The notes under the pieces were generated by a model that did not search any database, had not been told where the DNA came from, and worked only from the letters and a program-made list of their open reading frames with translations. A program made the translations under genes and the position numbers. From contig CALIDI010000021.1 of NCBI GenBank assembly GCA_938023035.1, forward strand, positions 62,001-126,000: a stretch of DNA of 64,000 nt, given 5' to 3'. This DNA comes from an uncultured Leptolyngbyaceae cyanobacterium. Its GTDB lineage: Bacteria; Cyanobacteriota; Cyanobacteriia; Leptolyngbyales; Leptolyngbyaceae. The number at the start of each line of letters is the position of its first letter. Position 1 is the stretch's first letter. Below, piece by piece: positions 27,233 to 35,814 of the stretch.

Positions 27233-28096
27233 ATGCGGGCAAAAATTCGGGATACAGAAATCTATTTTGATGTGGAAGGTTCTGGTCTTGTGGCGGATGG
27301 CGATCGCATGCGCGAAAAGCCCGTTGCTTTTCTAGTACATGGGGGGCCGGGGGCTGACCATACAGGGTTTAAGCCCACCTTCTCACGGCTGAGTAATCGG
27401 ATGCAATTGGTCTATTTTGACCATCGCGGTCAGGGGCGATCAGCTCGTGGCGATCGCGCCACCTACACCCTGGAAAATAATGTGGAAGATATGGAGGCGT
27501 TACGCCAGTATCTTGGTCTAGAGCGGATTGTGGTGATTGGTGGCTCTTACGGAGGAATGGTAGCCCTGACCTATGCCAGTCGCTACCCCCAGCAGGTTTC
27601 GCATCTGATTGTGATAGCAACGGTGGCGGATGCCCGCTTTTTAGAACGGGCCAAACAAAACTTGGCGGAACGGGGCACACCCGATCAGCAGGCGATCGCT
27701 GCTGCCCTGTGGGAGGGTAATTTTCGGGATGCGGATCATTTGAAGGAATATTTTCGGCTAACCCGTACTCTTTACTCTGTCACTGCTCGCCCCAACGACC
27801 CAGCACCGCAATCTTGGGAGCGGGCGATTCTCTCCCCCGATGCCATTAATCAGGCGTTTGGTGGCTTTTTACGCACCTACGATATCCGCGACCAGTTACC
27901 TAACATCACGGCACCCACCCTAGTGATTGCAGGCCGCCATGACTGGATCTGTCCCCCGGAATTTTCAGAAGAAATAGCCGCCCTGATTCCCAAAGCTGAC
28001 CTTCGCATTTTTGAAAACAGCGGCCATGCTGTGCGTGCTGATGAGCCAGAGGCTTTGCTAGACGCGATCGTGGGCTTCATTGTCTATAAACAGTAG
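27233..28096 (+). CDS. alpha/beta hydrolase, proline iminopeptidase-like
   Basis: A 287-residue alpha/beta hydrolase. The oxyanion-hole motif is HGGPGADHTGF, the type seen in prolyl aminopeptidases and tricorn-interacting factors. Next come YFDHRGQGRS and the nucleophile elbow GGSYGGM (Ser), then a C-terminal Asp in GRHDWICPPE and the catalytic His in NSGHAVRADEP. A cap domain lies between about residues 140 and 210. It may be an N-terminal Pro-releasing peptidase or another esterase; substrate is not predictable. I prefer ATG 27233, with GGGGAAG upstream; in-frame ATGs at 27215 and 27218 would add six or five residues. Confidence 0.85.
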   Translation: MRAKIRDTEIYFDVEGSGLVADGDRMREKPVAFLVHGGPGADHTGFKPTFSRLSNRMQLVYFDHRGQGRSARGDRATYTLENNVEDMEALRQYLGLERIVVIGGSYGGMVALTYASRYPQQVSHLIVIATVADARFLERAKQNLAERGTPDQQAIAAALWEGNFRDADHLKEYFRLTRTLYSVTARPNDPAPQSWERAILSPDAINQAFGGFLRTYDIRDQLPNITAPTLVIAGRHDWICPPEFSEEIAALIPKADLRIFENSGHAVRADEPEALLDAIVGFIVYKQ

Positions 28097-28159
28097 AAAG
28101 CCTGTCGGTACTTTTGCCTAACCGTTTCGTGGCCTGACGGAAGTACACCAGGACGCACG

Positions 28160-28466
28160 GTGAAGGCACTGGTGATTCCTGTGGAAGTTCCCTGCCACCA
28201 CCCTCAACCCCACTCTCTAGAACCCGTTAGTCTCAATGCCATCCTGCCCGAAGAACTGCTCCGGCCCGCAGACGGGAGTCAGCCCATGGGGTGGTTGCTG
28301 GCTTACCACCCTGCCCATTGACATCCCCCCACGGCTCTATCAAGCTGTGCAGGGAGACAGCTACCGATGGCTGAGCAAACGCTGCTCTTTCACCTGCAAA
28401 AGTGGTTGCCAGACAAAAGTGGTTGCCAGAATGACATTTGAACCGATCCCTTACTGCTCGGTCTGA
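28160..28466 (+). pseudogene. IS4-like transposase remnant (C-terminal part)
   Basis: Frame 1 from about 28160 reads VKALVIPVEVPCH...LRPADGSQPMGWLL, and after a one-base shift near 28301 it continues LTTLPIDIPPRLYQAV, then GDSYRWLSKRCSFTCKSGCQ to a stop at 28466. The WLLLTTLP...YxxRWxIExxFxxLKSGC pattern is the C-terminal region of IS4-family transposases. The N-terminal two thirds, terminal inverted repeats and any intact frame are missing, and LSKRCSF replaces the usual catalytic-Glu segment. This is an old decayed fragment between the hydrolase and SLH genes. Confidence 0.7.
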
Positions 28467-28492
28467 AAGCCTCTAGAAAATGCCTGACCCAT

Positions 28493-29584
28493 TCACTTTT
28501 TATGGTCTTGGGTACTTTTATGGTCTTGGGTACGGGTTAACACCGTGTAGAGTAATGCTGCTGCATCAGCCCGGGTCATGGGGCGATCGGGCTGAAGTTG
28601 GTTGGCTTCTGGGGTGTTATTAAGGAGATTAGTCGCGATCGCGGCTGCCACTTTCTGCCTGGCATAGGGAGGAATGCTTTGCCAGTCTCGATAGCGCTTG
28701 ATCCAATGATGTGGCTTGGCTGGCACGGGTAAATCCAGCCCGTTTGCGATCGCCATCACGGCCTCCAGTCGAGAAATTGCTTGAGTTGGCAGAAATCTTT
28801 GCTGGGGATAACCATTCATAAATCCGCGCGTGTAAGCAGTTTGAATGGCTCCGTAAGCCCAGTGCTGGGTTGGCACATCGCGAAAGTCGCCGCGATCGCG
28901 GCGCGGAGGCCAATCCACGACTCTATCTAACAGCACTGCAAACTCAGCTCGACTGATCGCCCGATCCGGTTGAAAGGCTCCATCTTGAAACCCAGCAATT
29001 ATATTTCGCTCTGCCAGAGTACTAATGTAAGTAGTCGCCCAGTGATCAGCAGGGACATCCACAAAACGCTGGGATGATTGGGTGGGGGCAGGCTGCGCAG
29101 GTGGAGAGGCAGACTGGGGCAAGCGCTGAGGCAATTTTGAAGAAATCGAATTGGGAGCCGGCACCTGCGCAGGTGGAGAGGCAGACTGGGGCAAGCGCTG
29201 AGGGGCCGGTTTTGTACGCGGTTGGTTAGGTGCTGCGGGGGGAGGCGGTGGCAGCACTGGCGGCAGCTCAGCGGGGACGGGTAGTAATTCTAAGGGAGTG
29301 GGGACACTTTGAGGTGTCGGTGCTTGAGCAAGGGGGGAGTGAGTCGGCACCGGCCTTGGTAGAGGTAGCTTTTCGGCTTCCTTATCTCTGCTCAAGAAGG
29401 AGTTGAGCCATTCTTCCCAGGTTAATCCACTGCGTTGGTGCAAAGACCAAGCCAAAATGCCCCCCAAGCCGATGACTGCCAGGAGAGTAGCCACAGTTTC
29501 AGAACGGCGATTGTGGGTAGCTAGCTCACGGTGTGGGCGATCGCGCCAGAAAAGACGCGATTTTGGCAACCATGGCATTGGCAT
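28493..29584 (-). CDS. SLH-domain protein with Pro-rich linker
   Basis: A 363-residue protein. A cytoplasmic N-terminus is followed by one transmembrane segment (about 32-48), a long Pro/Ala/Gln-rich linker (to about 165), and three S-layer homology repeats (about 168-355; FVDVPADHWATTYI, FRDVPTQHWAYGAI and a third ending in TRADAAALLYTVL). SLH domains bind pyruvylated cell-wall polymer, so the protein may link the cytoplasmic membrane and the peptidoglycan. The linker contains an exact 39-bp DNA duplication and the C-terminus an 18-bp one. The gene is monocistronic. Confidence 0.85.
   Translation of the reverse strand: MPMPWLPKSRLFWRDRPHRELATHNRRSETVATLLAVIGLGGILAWSLHQRSGLTWEEWLNSFLSRDKEAEKLPLPRPVPTHSPLAQAPTPQSVPTPLELLPVPAELPPVLPPPPPAAPNQPRTKPAPQRLPQSASPPAQVPAPNSISSKLPQRLPQSASPPAQPAPTQSSQRFVDVPADHWATTYISTLAERNIIAGFQDGAFQPDRAISRAEFAVLLDRVVDWPPRRDRGDFRDVPTQHWAYGAIQTAYTRGFMNGYPQQRFLPTQAISRLEAVMAIANGLDLPVPAKPHHWIKRYRDWQSIPPYARQKVAAAIATNLLNNTPEANQLQPDRPMTRADAAALLYTVLTRTQDHKSTQDHKK
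28498..28533. repeat. 18-bp tandem duplication at the 3' end of the SLH gene
   Basis: TTTTATGGTCTTGGGTAC occurs twice in tandem (28498-28515 and 28516-28533). It encodes the repeated TQDHK at the C-terminus and is in frame. Confidence 0.9.
29093..29203. repeat. 39-bp direct repeat inside the SLH gene linker
   Basis: An identical 39-base block occurs at 29093-29131 and 29165-29203 (72-base period). It encodes two copies of PQRLPQSASPPAQ in the Pro-rich linker, consistent with a recent in-frame duplication. Confidence 0.9.
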
Positions 29585-29618
29585 AGGGCAGCAGTAATAG
29601 GGTGGGTAAATCGAGAAG

Positions 29619-30707
29619 CTATACAGTAGCTGTCGCTTGTATCCCCAGCTCTTGGATCAGACGATCCGTATCAAAATGTTCGGCCATCATTTGGTTGATG
29701 CAGCGCACCTTGACGGGTTCATTCACACGCACCTGCCCAAAAGCTTGATCCACAATTTCAACCGTTGTCAGCGTGTCGTAATCGACCGAAAGAATGGGAA
29801 TTTCTAGATCTTCAGCACGGCTAATAATAGCTGGTGCAGGAGGCATATGCCCCGTCAAAATTAAGCATTGAGTAGAAGTTTCCAGGGCAGCCAATTGAAT
29901 ATCTGCCCGGTCGCCGCCCGTAATCACCGCCATATTCCGCCCCTTGCGGAAGTACTTTAAGGCAGAGTTAACATTCATCGCACCAATGCTCAAACTTTCG
30001 ACCATTAAATCCATTCGATCCGGGCGACACAACACCTCTGCCTGCAACAAATGGACTAACTCGCCAACACTAACGCTACGCAGCAGAGCACTCCGGGGCA
30101 TTAAGCCAAAAATGGCAATACCATGCTGCTCCAGGTAGGGCTTGACCACCTCATGGACTTCTTCAATCCGATCCTCGGGAATGTCATTGATAAAGACCCC
30201 CAGCAGGCGATCGCCTAGCCGCTGCTTTGCCGAAATCAGGGAACCCACAATCAGCAAACTATGAAAACGGGCCACCAACAACACCTGGCAATCAATCAAC
30301 TCTGCCAACTGTACTAGGGATAAATCAAATAAAGTCCCCTCTTCCATATTGGCCGGGCCTTCCACCAAGACGACATCAGCATCCTGGTCAGCCAGAGATT
30401 TCAGCAACACCTGAGGGTAATCGACCTGGTCTTCGCCGCTGACCCGCTTCCGAATGGTAGCTTGATCTAGGAACAACACACTAGGCAGTAAGCGCTCCGA
30501 TGACAAACGCATGGTGTTAGCAATGAATTGCACATCTTCATCAATGTCTGTCGTGTAAGAGCTACTCCAGCAAGTACCCAATGGCTTACTGTAGGCAATG
30601 TCTGCACCTCGATCTTGAAGCTGTTGAGCGATTCCCAGAATCGTTGCAGACTTACCACTGTAAGCCTCGGTAGACCCAACCAGCAAGTACTTGGCGGACT
30701 TTGGCAC
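29619..30707 (-). CDS. phosphotransacetylase family protein (BioD-like + DRTGG domains)
   Basis: A 362-residue two-domain protein. Residues 1 to about 200 form a BioD/CobQ-like P-loop NTPase: LLVGSTEAYSGKSATILG is the modified Walker A and VVLVEGPANMEEG a Walker B-like strand. Residues about 215-330 are a DRTGG domain (VITGGDRADIQLAALET). This arrangement matches proteins usually annotated in cyanobacteria as phosphotransacetylase family, equivalent to the N-terminal part of long Pta enzymes but without the catalytic Pta domain. A regulatory or ligand-binding role is likely. GTG start at 30707; the next gene upstream is on the same strand 156 bases away. Confidence 0.8.
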   Translation of the reverse strand: MPKSAKYLLVGSTEAYSGKSATILGIAQQLQDRGADIAYSKPLGTCWSSSYTTDIDEDVQFIANTMRLSSERLLPSVLFLDQATIRKRVSGEDQVDYPQVLLKSLADQDADVVLVEGPANMEEGTLFDLSLVQLAELIDCQVLLVARFHSLLIVGSLISAKQRLGDRLLGVFINDIPEDRIEEVHEVVKPYLEQHGIAIFGLMPRSALLRSVSVGELVHLLQAEVLCRPDRMDLMVESLSIGAMNVNSALKYFRKGRNMAVITGGDRADIQLAALETSTQCLILTGHMPPAPAIISRAEDLEIPILSVDYDTLTTVEIVDQAFGQVRVNEPVKVRCINQMMAEHFDTDRLIQELGIQATATV

Positions 30708-30862
30708 GCGCTCACTCCTAGCAACTCTACATGAACCTTAAGCCATCGACTGACCGCAGGGGCGATCCACATCTGTAATCATTCTAAGACTATCGCACTT
30801 GCCCAAGTGTGATTTATCAGGGACTACCAACATAGCAGGAATTCTTTTTCCCAGAATGCTCC

Positions 30863-32239
30863 CTAGACCACGCGTCGTTGCTTGATACACTCGGCATACC
30901 AGTAATAGCTGGCCTTTGGGATGCGTTGTTGGCTGGTGTAATCAACGTAGGTGAGGCCAAAGCGGCGATCATAGCCCCAGGCCCATTCAAAATTGTCCAG
31001 AAAGCTCCAGAGGAAGTAACCCTGCAAGGGATACCCCTCGCTCACAGCACGCTCCGCCGATCGCAGATATTGCCTCAGGTAAAGAATTCGCTCAGTATCA
31101 ATCACTTCTCCCTGAGAATTCACGGTATCCCAGGCCGCGCAGCCATTTTCTGCAACCATAATGGGTAAGTTTGGTTGCCCCAAGGTTGCGGCGATATGGC
31201 GCACTCCCCAATACAACGCATCGGGTAGCAGCCAGAGCCAAGGCATGTGTAGCCGGGGGTAGTGCTCTTGAAAAGGGAGGTCTTCATAACCGCGCTCATT
31301 ATCGGCGGCTCGGACATAGATCCCTGTGTAAATATTCAGTCCAAGGGCATCGAGGGGCTGGTGAATGTTCCTTAAGTCGCCATCTCGAATCTCTGGGGCA
31401 TCGGCCCCTAGGTCTTTCAGTAGTTGAGGACTATAGGCTCCCGTCAGGGCGGGCCACAAAATGCCTCCATTCGTTCCCAAATAAGGCATTGCTTTGTAAG
31501 CAGCATGAATATTTGCAGGAGTTTCACTGATTGGCACTGGGATCAAGGGATTATCGACCAGAGCAATAGAGCAGGGACGGGGGGATGCTGCACGGATGGC
31601 CTGACAGCCCAGGCCATGGGCTAATAAGGCATGATGGCTAGTCTGCCAGACCTCTCGATTGGTTTTTACCCGAATGCCAGGGGCATGGGGTGGATCGCCT
31701 GTATGGGAGTAGCCCAGATGGGTAAAGCAAAAAATTTCGTTGAGGGTCATCCAATGCGTGACCCGATCGCCCACATGCTTGACGACGATGGCGGCATAGT
31801 CAGCAAAATCAGCGGCCATCTCGCGACTCTGCCAGGAGCCATACCGATCTTCGAGGGCCTGGGGACTGTCCCAATGAAAGAGCGTGATATGGGGAGTGAT
31901 GCCAAATTCCAACAGCGTATCGACCAAGCGGCGATAAAAATCTAACCCCGCCAAATTTGGCTTGCCTCTACCATCCGGCAAGATGCGACACCAGGAGACA
32001 CTGAAACGATAGTGGCGGACGCCTAACTGAGCCATTAGACGGATATCAGCCTTGTAGTGGTGGTAATGATCGCAGGCGATCGCCCCAGTGTCACCGTTCA
32101 GAGTCTTACCAGGGCGAGCACTAAACGTATCCCAGACACTAGGCTTACGCCCATCCACCTGGGCAGCACCCTCAATTTGATAGGCCGAAGTGGCCACACC
32201 CCACGCGAAATCTTTGGGAAATTGGGAATTTTTCGACAT
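30863..32239 (-). CDS. GH1 family beta-glucosidase
   Basis: A 458-residue family 1 glycoside hydrolase. FPKDFAWGVATSAYQIEGA opens the barrel; the acid/base Glu168 is in TLNEIF and the nucleophile Glu364 in VAENG. Substrate-binding motifs RFSVSW, HWDSPQ and WSFLDNFEW are present. It hydrolyses beta-linked glucosides such as cellobiose, in the cytoplasm (no signal peptide). An imperfect long inverted repeat lies upstream (32298-32333). It appears to be a single gene. Confidence 0.95.
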   Translation of the reverse strand: MSKNSQFPKDFAWGVATSAYQIEGAAQVDGRKPSVWDTFSARPGKTLNGDTGAIACDHYHHYKADIRLMAQLGVRHYRFSVSWCRILPDGRGKPNLAGLDFYRRLVDTLLEFGITPHITLFHWDSPQALEDRYGSWQSREMAADFADYAAIVVKHVGDRVTHWMTLNEIFCFTHLGYSHTGDPPHAPGIRVKTNREVWQTSHHALLAHGLGCQAIRAASPRPCSIALVDNPLIPVPISETPANIHAAYKAMPYLGTNGGILWPALTGAYSPQLLKDLGADAPEIRDGDLRNIHQPLDALGLNIYTGIYVRAADNERGYEDLPFQEHYPRLHMPWLWLLPDALYWGVRHIAATLGQPNLPIMVAENGCAAWDTVNSQGEVIDTERILYLRQYLRSAERAVSEGYPLQGYFLWSFLDNFEWAWGYDRRFGLTYVDYTSQQRIPKASYYWYAECIKQRRVV

Positions 32240-32297
32240 TGACTTTACTTCAGATAGATTAAAACTTGGTTAGAAAGCGGCAGGGGCGGATAGCTGA

Positions 32298-32333
32298 GAC
32301 GAGTCCAGAAATTTCCGTCTGGCTGGACTCGTC
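32298..32333. repeat. perfect 11-bp inverted repeat upstream of the beta-glucosidase gene
   Basis: GACGAGTCCAG (32298-32308) and CTGGACTCGTC (32323-32333) pair perfectly around a 14-base loop. The left arm and loop also match the AGTCCAGAAATTTC core of repeat R2. It sits 59 bases upstream of the beta-glucosidase start, so it could be a transcription signal or just a repeat fragment. Confidence 0.7.
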
Positions 32334-32458
32334 GATTTAGAATTGTGGGCGGTTCGAGCAAAAGCGGGTCTTAAGTCATTTGGCAAAAGCGCTCCCAAAA
32401 CCTGCTGAAGTTGTATCCTTGTATCCATCCTCGCAAACTTTAATCATGTATTTCTGTC

Positions 32459-33259
32459 GTGGCCAAGGCTGATTCCCCCTCTTTCGATTGGCGTTACTTC
32501 CTCAGCGTTGTTCACGCCCTACCGCTGCGGGAGATCTGTATTGAGCTCAGCAACCAGTTGCCAGGATCGGGGCGGCAACATTCCCGGCGCTGGCTCGCGG
32601 CAGCGGCTGGGGCGATCGCCCTATTTTTCTGGAATGGTCGGTTATGTTTGGCTTTAGGCGTTGGAGCGATCGTCACCGGCCTGCTCTCCTCCCAGTCCCG
32701 CGAGTTCATCCCTTTGCAGTTAACGCATCTGCAACGTCGATTTGAACAACTTCATCCATCAACCTCCCTGGCACTGGTAGGCGGCTGCACAGGCTTTATC
32801 ACTTATCTGGCCACTTCCATTTGGGTTGAAAGCCAAAGTCATTGGTTAGCCGCCGGTATGCTATTGCAGGGGGTAGGAACCGTTGCCGCCCTAGCTGTAT
32901 TGACACATCACATCGCCCAACGATCCGTTGCCGAGCCGAAGCAAACCCAGTCGCTGTCGGTCGTTGACTTAACCGATGAAGCCCCCCTGCGACGGCTGAT
33001 TGCTGTGCGGCAACTCACTCAGATGGCAATAGAGTTAGAAATGAACCATCCCCAACGGCAAGAATTACTCGACTACCTGCATTTAATGGAGCGCTACGAA
33101 ACAGAACCACTAGTTCGCGCAGCCGTGCGTTCAGGTTGTCAGCAATTGGCCCCGACCCGGCAGTTACACCCTGGGTCTCAACCCCAAATGCGAGTTTATT
33201 CATCCAGTCGGCAGTTACAAAAACAACGAGGTGAACGTATTCCTGCCCATGAATGGTAG
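32459..33259 (+). CDS. conserved hypothetical membrane protein
   Basis: A 266-residue protein with three or four hydrophobic segments (about residues 43-75, 99-120 and 127-147) in the first half and a helical, charged C-terminal half (about 165-235) that ends in a basic tail. The segment LRRLIAVRQLTQMAIE resembles helical-repeat (HEAT/armadillo-like) packing. I cannot name the function. The GTG at 32459 is the first start in the frame. The RNase D-like gene converges 43 bases away. Confidence 0.6.
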   Translation: MAKADSPSFDWRYFLSVVHALPLREICIELSNQLPGSGRQHSRRWLAAAAGAIALFFWNGRLCLALGVGAIVTGLLSSQSREFIPLQLTHLQRRFEQLHPSTSLALVGGCTGFITYLATSIWVESQSHWLAAGMLLQGVGTVAALAVLTHHIAQRSVAEPKQTQSLSVVDLTDEAPLRRLIAVRQLTQMAIELEMNHPQRQELLDYLHLMERYETEPLVRAAVRSGCQQLAPTRQLHPGSQPQMRVYSSSRQLQKQRGERIPAHEW

Positions 33260-33302
33260 GTCGGGGATGGAAGCACCCCTGGCAGAGGTGTAACGTTTCG
33301 GA

Positions 33303-33926
33303 TCAATGCTCAAAAACCCCTTGGTAGTGTAGCAAGTCTAACGTTGCCAAAGTAGGTAAGCAGTGAAAGCAATCCTGGGCTAGTTCCCAGCGCTCTTCTC
33401 GCTGCAACATAGCGGCTAGCTTTTGGTAGGCCGGAATTAGGTAACGTACATCGTTGGCCGCATAACGCAGTTGCTCTTCACTCAGGTTTGCAGCATTGCC
33501 CCAGTCAGAGCTTTGGGCGCTTTTGTCGAGTTCGACCTGCTCTAACTCTAAAATCAGGTCTTTTAAGCCGTGCTTGGGTGAATAGGTGCGAGCTAGTTTG
33601 CTTGCCACCTTTGTACAGAAGATGGGGCGAACTCGAATGTCGAGGTGGTATTGCAGGGTAGCTAAGTCAAAGCGAGCAAAGTGAAAAATTTTTAGAATAT
33701 GGTCTGCCTCCAGCAACCGTTTGAGGTTAGGGGCTGCATGTTGGCCTTTTGCAATGCGGACAGCCGCACCAAAATCATTGGCATCGCATAATTGCACCAG
33801 ACAGAGGCGATCGCGCTGAGGGAGTAGCCCCATGGTTTCTGTATCCACTGCTAACTCACCGACCTGCCAGTAATGCTCTAGTTCAGCACTTGATAAGTCA
33901 CCATCACACACTCGGAAGTTATTCAT
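33303..33926 (-). CDS. RNase D-like 3'-5' exonuclease
   Basis: A 207-residue DEDD-superfamily exonuclease. ExoI is AVDTETMGL (Asp, Glu), ExoII lies in FHFARFDLATLQYHL (Asp) and ExoIII is YAANDVRYL, with Tyr and Asp of the DEDDy type. It lacks the HRDC domains of full-length RNase D and equals the catalytic domain only, the common short cyanobacterial form. The likely role is 3' trimming of structured RNA in the cytoplasm. It is a single gene. Confidence 0.9.
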   Translation of the reverse strand: MNNFRVCDGDLSSAELEHYWQVGELAVDTETMGLLPQRDRLCLVQLCDANDFGAAVRIAKGQHAAPNLKRLLEADHILKIFHFARFDLATLQYHLDIRVRPIFCTKVASKLARTYSPKHGLKDLILELEQVELDKSAQSSDWGNAANLSEEQLRYAANDVRYLIPAYQKLAAMLQREERWELAQDCFHCLPTLATLDLLHYQGVFEH

Positions 33927-33992
33927 TCAATCGTCTCAGCCAACGGGTAAACAAGTGATACCGACCTAAATCTAAACAAAGAACCGAGAGCC

Positions 33993-34139
33993 TGTCACCT
34001 CTTCAGGCCCTCATCCCCCAGCCCCTTCTCCCAACCTGGGAGAAGGGGGGCCGAGCCATCTCAAAGTTCCAATTTGGGAGAGGGATTAGAGCAATCCGGG
34101 CATGCCAGAAAAGGGTGAGGGCAAAAGTGACATGCACCC
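33993..34139 (+). repeat. dispersed repeat R1, copy 3 (best preserved)
   Basis: Contains a perfect inverted repeat, CCCCTTCTCCCA (34022-34033) and TGGGAGAAGGGG (34037-34048), with a 3-base loop. It then reads GCCGAGCCATCTCAAAG, GGGATTAGAGCAATCCGGGC, GAAAAGGGTGAGGGCAAAAG and TGACATGCACC, nearly identical to the 3' half of copy 2 and to copy 1 in reverse. Confidence 0.88.
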
Positions 34140-34557
34140 CAAAGAACCTGACACATACCCAATTGAACGCTGGGCACTACTGGGCTTCTGCTAGCCAAAA
34201 TTACACATCCAAAATGGTACAAGTATCCCCAACATCCTACGATTAAATCCCCTTTTCAACCCAAAGCAATTTTTAGAAAAGATCTAGCCCTGCAACATCG
34301 CACCCTTTGACTCTGCTCAGGGCATCCCTTCGGCACCGTTTGGCTCCTTTCGCCTTTGCTCAAGACAAGTTGATCGGGGCAGGGTTAGCTGCACTTCCTT
34401 GCGCCTGTGTTGCTGTCGTCTCTCCCAAAGAGAGAAAGTTTGTACCACAGCAGAAATGACTTACTAATCTAGGAACCTTGCAACGTAGATACACTGAGCC
34501 TTTTTCACTTTGAACGTTGTCATTTTGAATTCCACGTAGCGGTACCAGTACAACACG

Positions 34558-34680
34558 GCAGAAATTTCTGGACTCACCTCAGCCACTTTCATCTCCCTTG
34601 CTTGAATGTGCTTGAATGCCTGCCAAGGCGATGCCTTGCTCCTATCAAAGGGAGCCAGATCAAAGCCCCTCTCCCACGCT
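34558..34680 (-). repeat. dispersed repeat R2, copy 2
   Basis: The reverse complement aligns with 20507-20633 from the GGGAGAGGG/CTTTGA end to AGAAATTTCTGC. The middle is diverged but keeps the same order and near-equal length (123 versus 127 bases). The AGTCCAGAAATTTC core also occurs at 32302-32315. Confidence 0.7.
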
Positions 34681-35396
34681 TTGGAGGAGGGGTTAGGTGA
34701 GGGTAGTTAGACTGATGCCTTAGTCCATTAGCCAGTTATTTGTTAGCTAGAAATCTACTAAGCACTCGACCCGTTTGAGATGACAACCGAAGGTGATGTT
34801 AATTTAAGTTTAGATAAATAATATTTAAGTTTAGATGAAGAATGTAACAGCAAGGATCCGACTGCAAGCCTGGCATTGCAGGGCTGCTGCTGGCTAAAAT
34901 CGCCAATCGTTCAAGCAGCTCACCCCATATCCAAAGCTTAAAATAATATGAAATTTATTGGCATATGGGAGCAGGCTTTACCCTGGAGATCAGCAACTTG
35001 CCGCAAAGGTATCGACTGAAGTCCGCCTAAGCAGTAGCTGGATTCAGTTTGCCATTCTTATTAGGAGAGCCAGCCGCATAAAGGAGCTTTTTACCCTGTA
35101 GCAAAAGCACAAATACATAATTCTTTATTTGCAACGTGAGCGAATTCACGGTCGTTAGGTCAAGTCTAATTCTTTAAACTGAAGAAAGTCAGAGCCTGCT
35201 AGCTTGCGACAACAAGGAAGCAATCCTGAGGGGACAAACCACTGTTTAAGTTGTCTGGTTTTTCATCTATTCTCAGAAAGTAACTAGATCCATTCGTTCC
35301 TTCTGTTCGTTAATTGTTGGTTCAATGTCGTGTTTTCAATGGCTACGGCCTCTCCCTAAGGAATTTCTAACTAAGATGAGTACTGAGTAGCTCATT

Positions 35397-35801
35397 ATGC
35401 CAATCTCAACTGTGACGCCCTTTCCTACACCTTCTGTGCCCGATGTGGAGCCACCCATGCCCTATGCTGACATGATTTTGGGTGCTGCTGTCTTCGATTT
35501 AAATGGTTTACCCAAGGAATACTTCATCACCCCTGAAACGGCTAACATGAGCTGGGTTCAGACGATTTTTCAAGCGTTAGGTCTGCGATCGCTGTTGATG
35601 GCATCTCTACAGCTCGAAGGATTTCAACACGCCACAATTCGAGGAGATGAGTTTTGCGCAATCGTGGTAAAGCAGCGCTCTCAATACACGGCTTTATTAC
35701 TCAAGCAGCAAGAAGAATTACTTGCTGAATCCCTCATTCAATGGGCTCAAACCTTTCCACTCAATGAGCTAAGGCATGACCCCCGGTTTAAGGCGGCCTG
35801 A
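35397..35801 (+). CDS. conserved hypothetical protein, possible roadblock/LC7-like fold
   Basis: A 134-residue protein. After a Pro-rich N-terminus (to about residue 22), the segment DMILGAAVFDLNGLPKEYFIT starts a beta-strand/turn pattern seen in roadblock/LC7 (MglB-like) proteins, followed by an alpha helix with SWVQTIFQALGLRSLL and strands around 80-105. If so, it could modulate a small GTPase. The next gene, converging 13 bases away, encodes a GTPase but in the opposite direction. Assignment is tentative. Confidence 0.6.
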   Translation: MPISTVTPFPTPSVPDVEPPMPYADMILGAAVFDLNGLPKEYFITPETANMSWVQTIFQALGLRSLLMASLQLEGFQHATIRGDEFCAIVVKQRSQYTALLLKQQEELLAESLIQWAQTFPLNELRHDPRFKAA

Positions 35802-35814
35802 TTCTCAGGTCTCT

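Larger units (their letters stand above)
33927..35396. other. 1.47-kb gene-free region carrying several repeats
   Basis: The longest non-coding stretch of the left part. It contains R1 copy 3 (33993-34139), a TTTTTCACTTTG... repeat near 34499-34546 that matches the nifN 3' end, and R2 copy 2 (34558-34680). A 13-bp direct repeat TTTAAGTTTAGAT occurs twice near 34803-34840. I found no open frame with a ribosome binding site and no tRNA-like or riboswitch-like fold. The right end (about 35150-35396) contains the promoter of the following gene. Confidence 0.5.

Noticed and set aside
28493-29584. CRISPR-like repeats in the SLH gene
   Set aside because: The repeats are two in-frame coding duplications, with no spacer array.
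32340-32370. tRNA-like GGCGGTTCGAGC string
   Set aside because: No surrounding cloverleaf arms could be paired; no tRNA called in the window.
35375-35381. Extra TGAGTAC copies outside the nif spacer (also 14415-14421)
   Set aside because: Single 7-mers are expected about eight times by chance in 64 kb on both strands, so isolated copies carry no weight.
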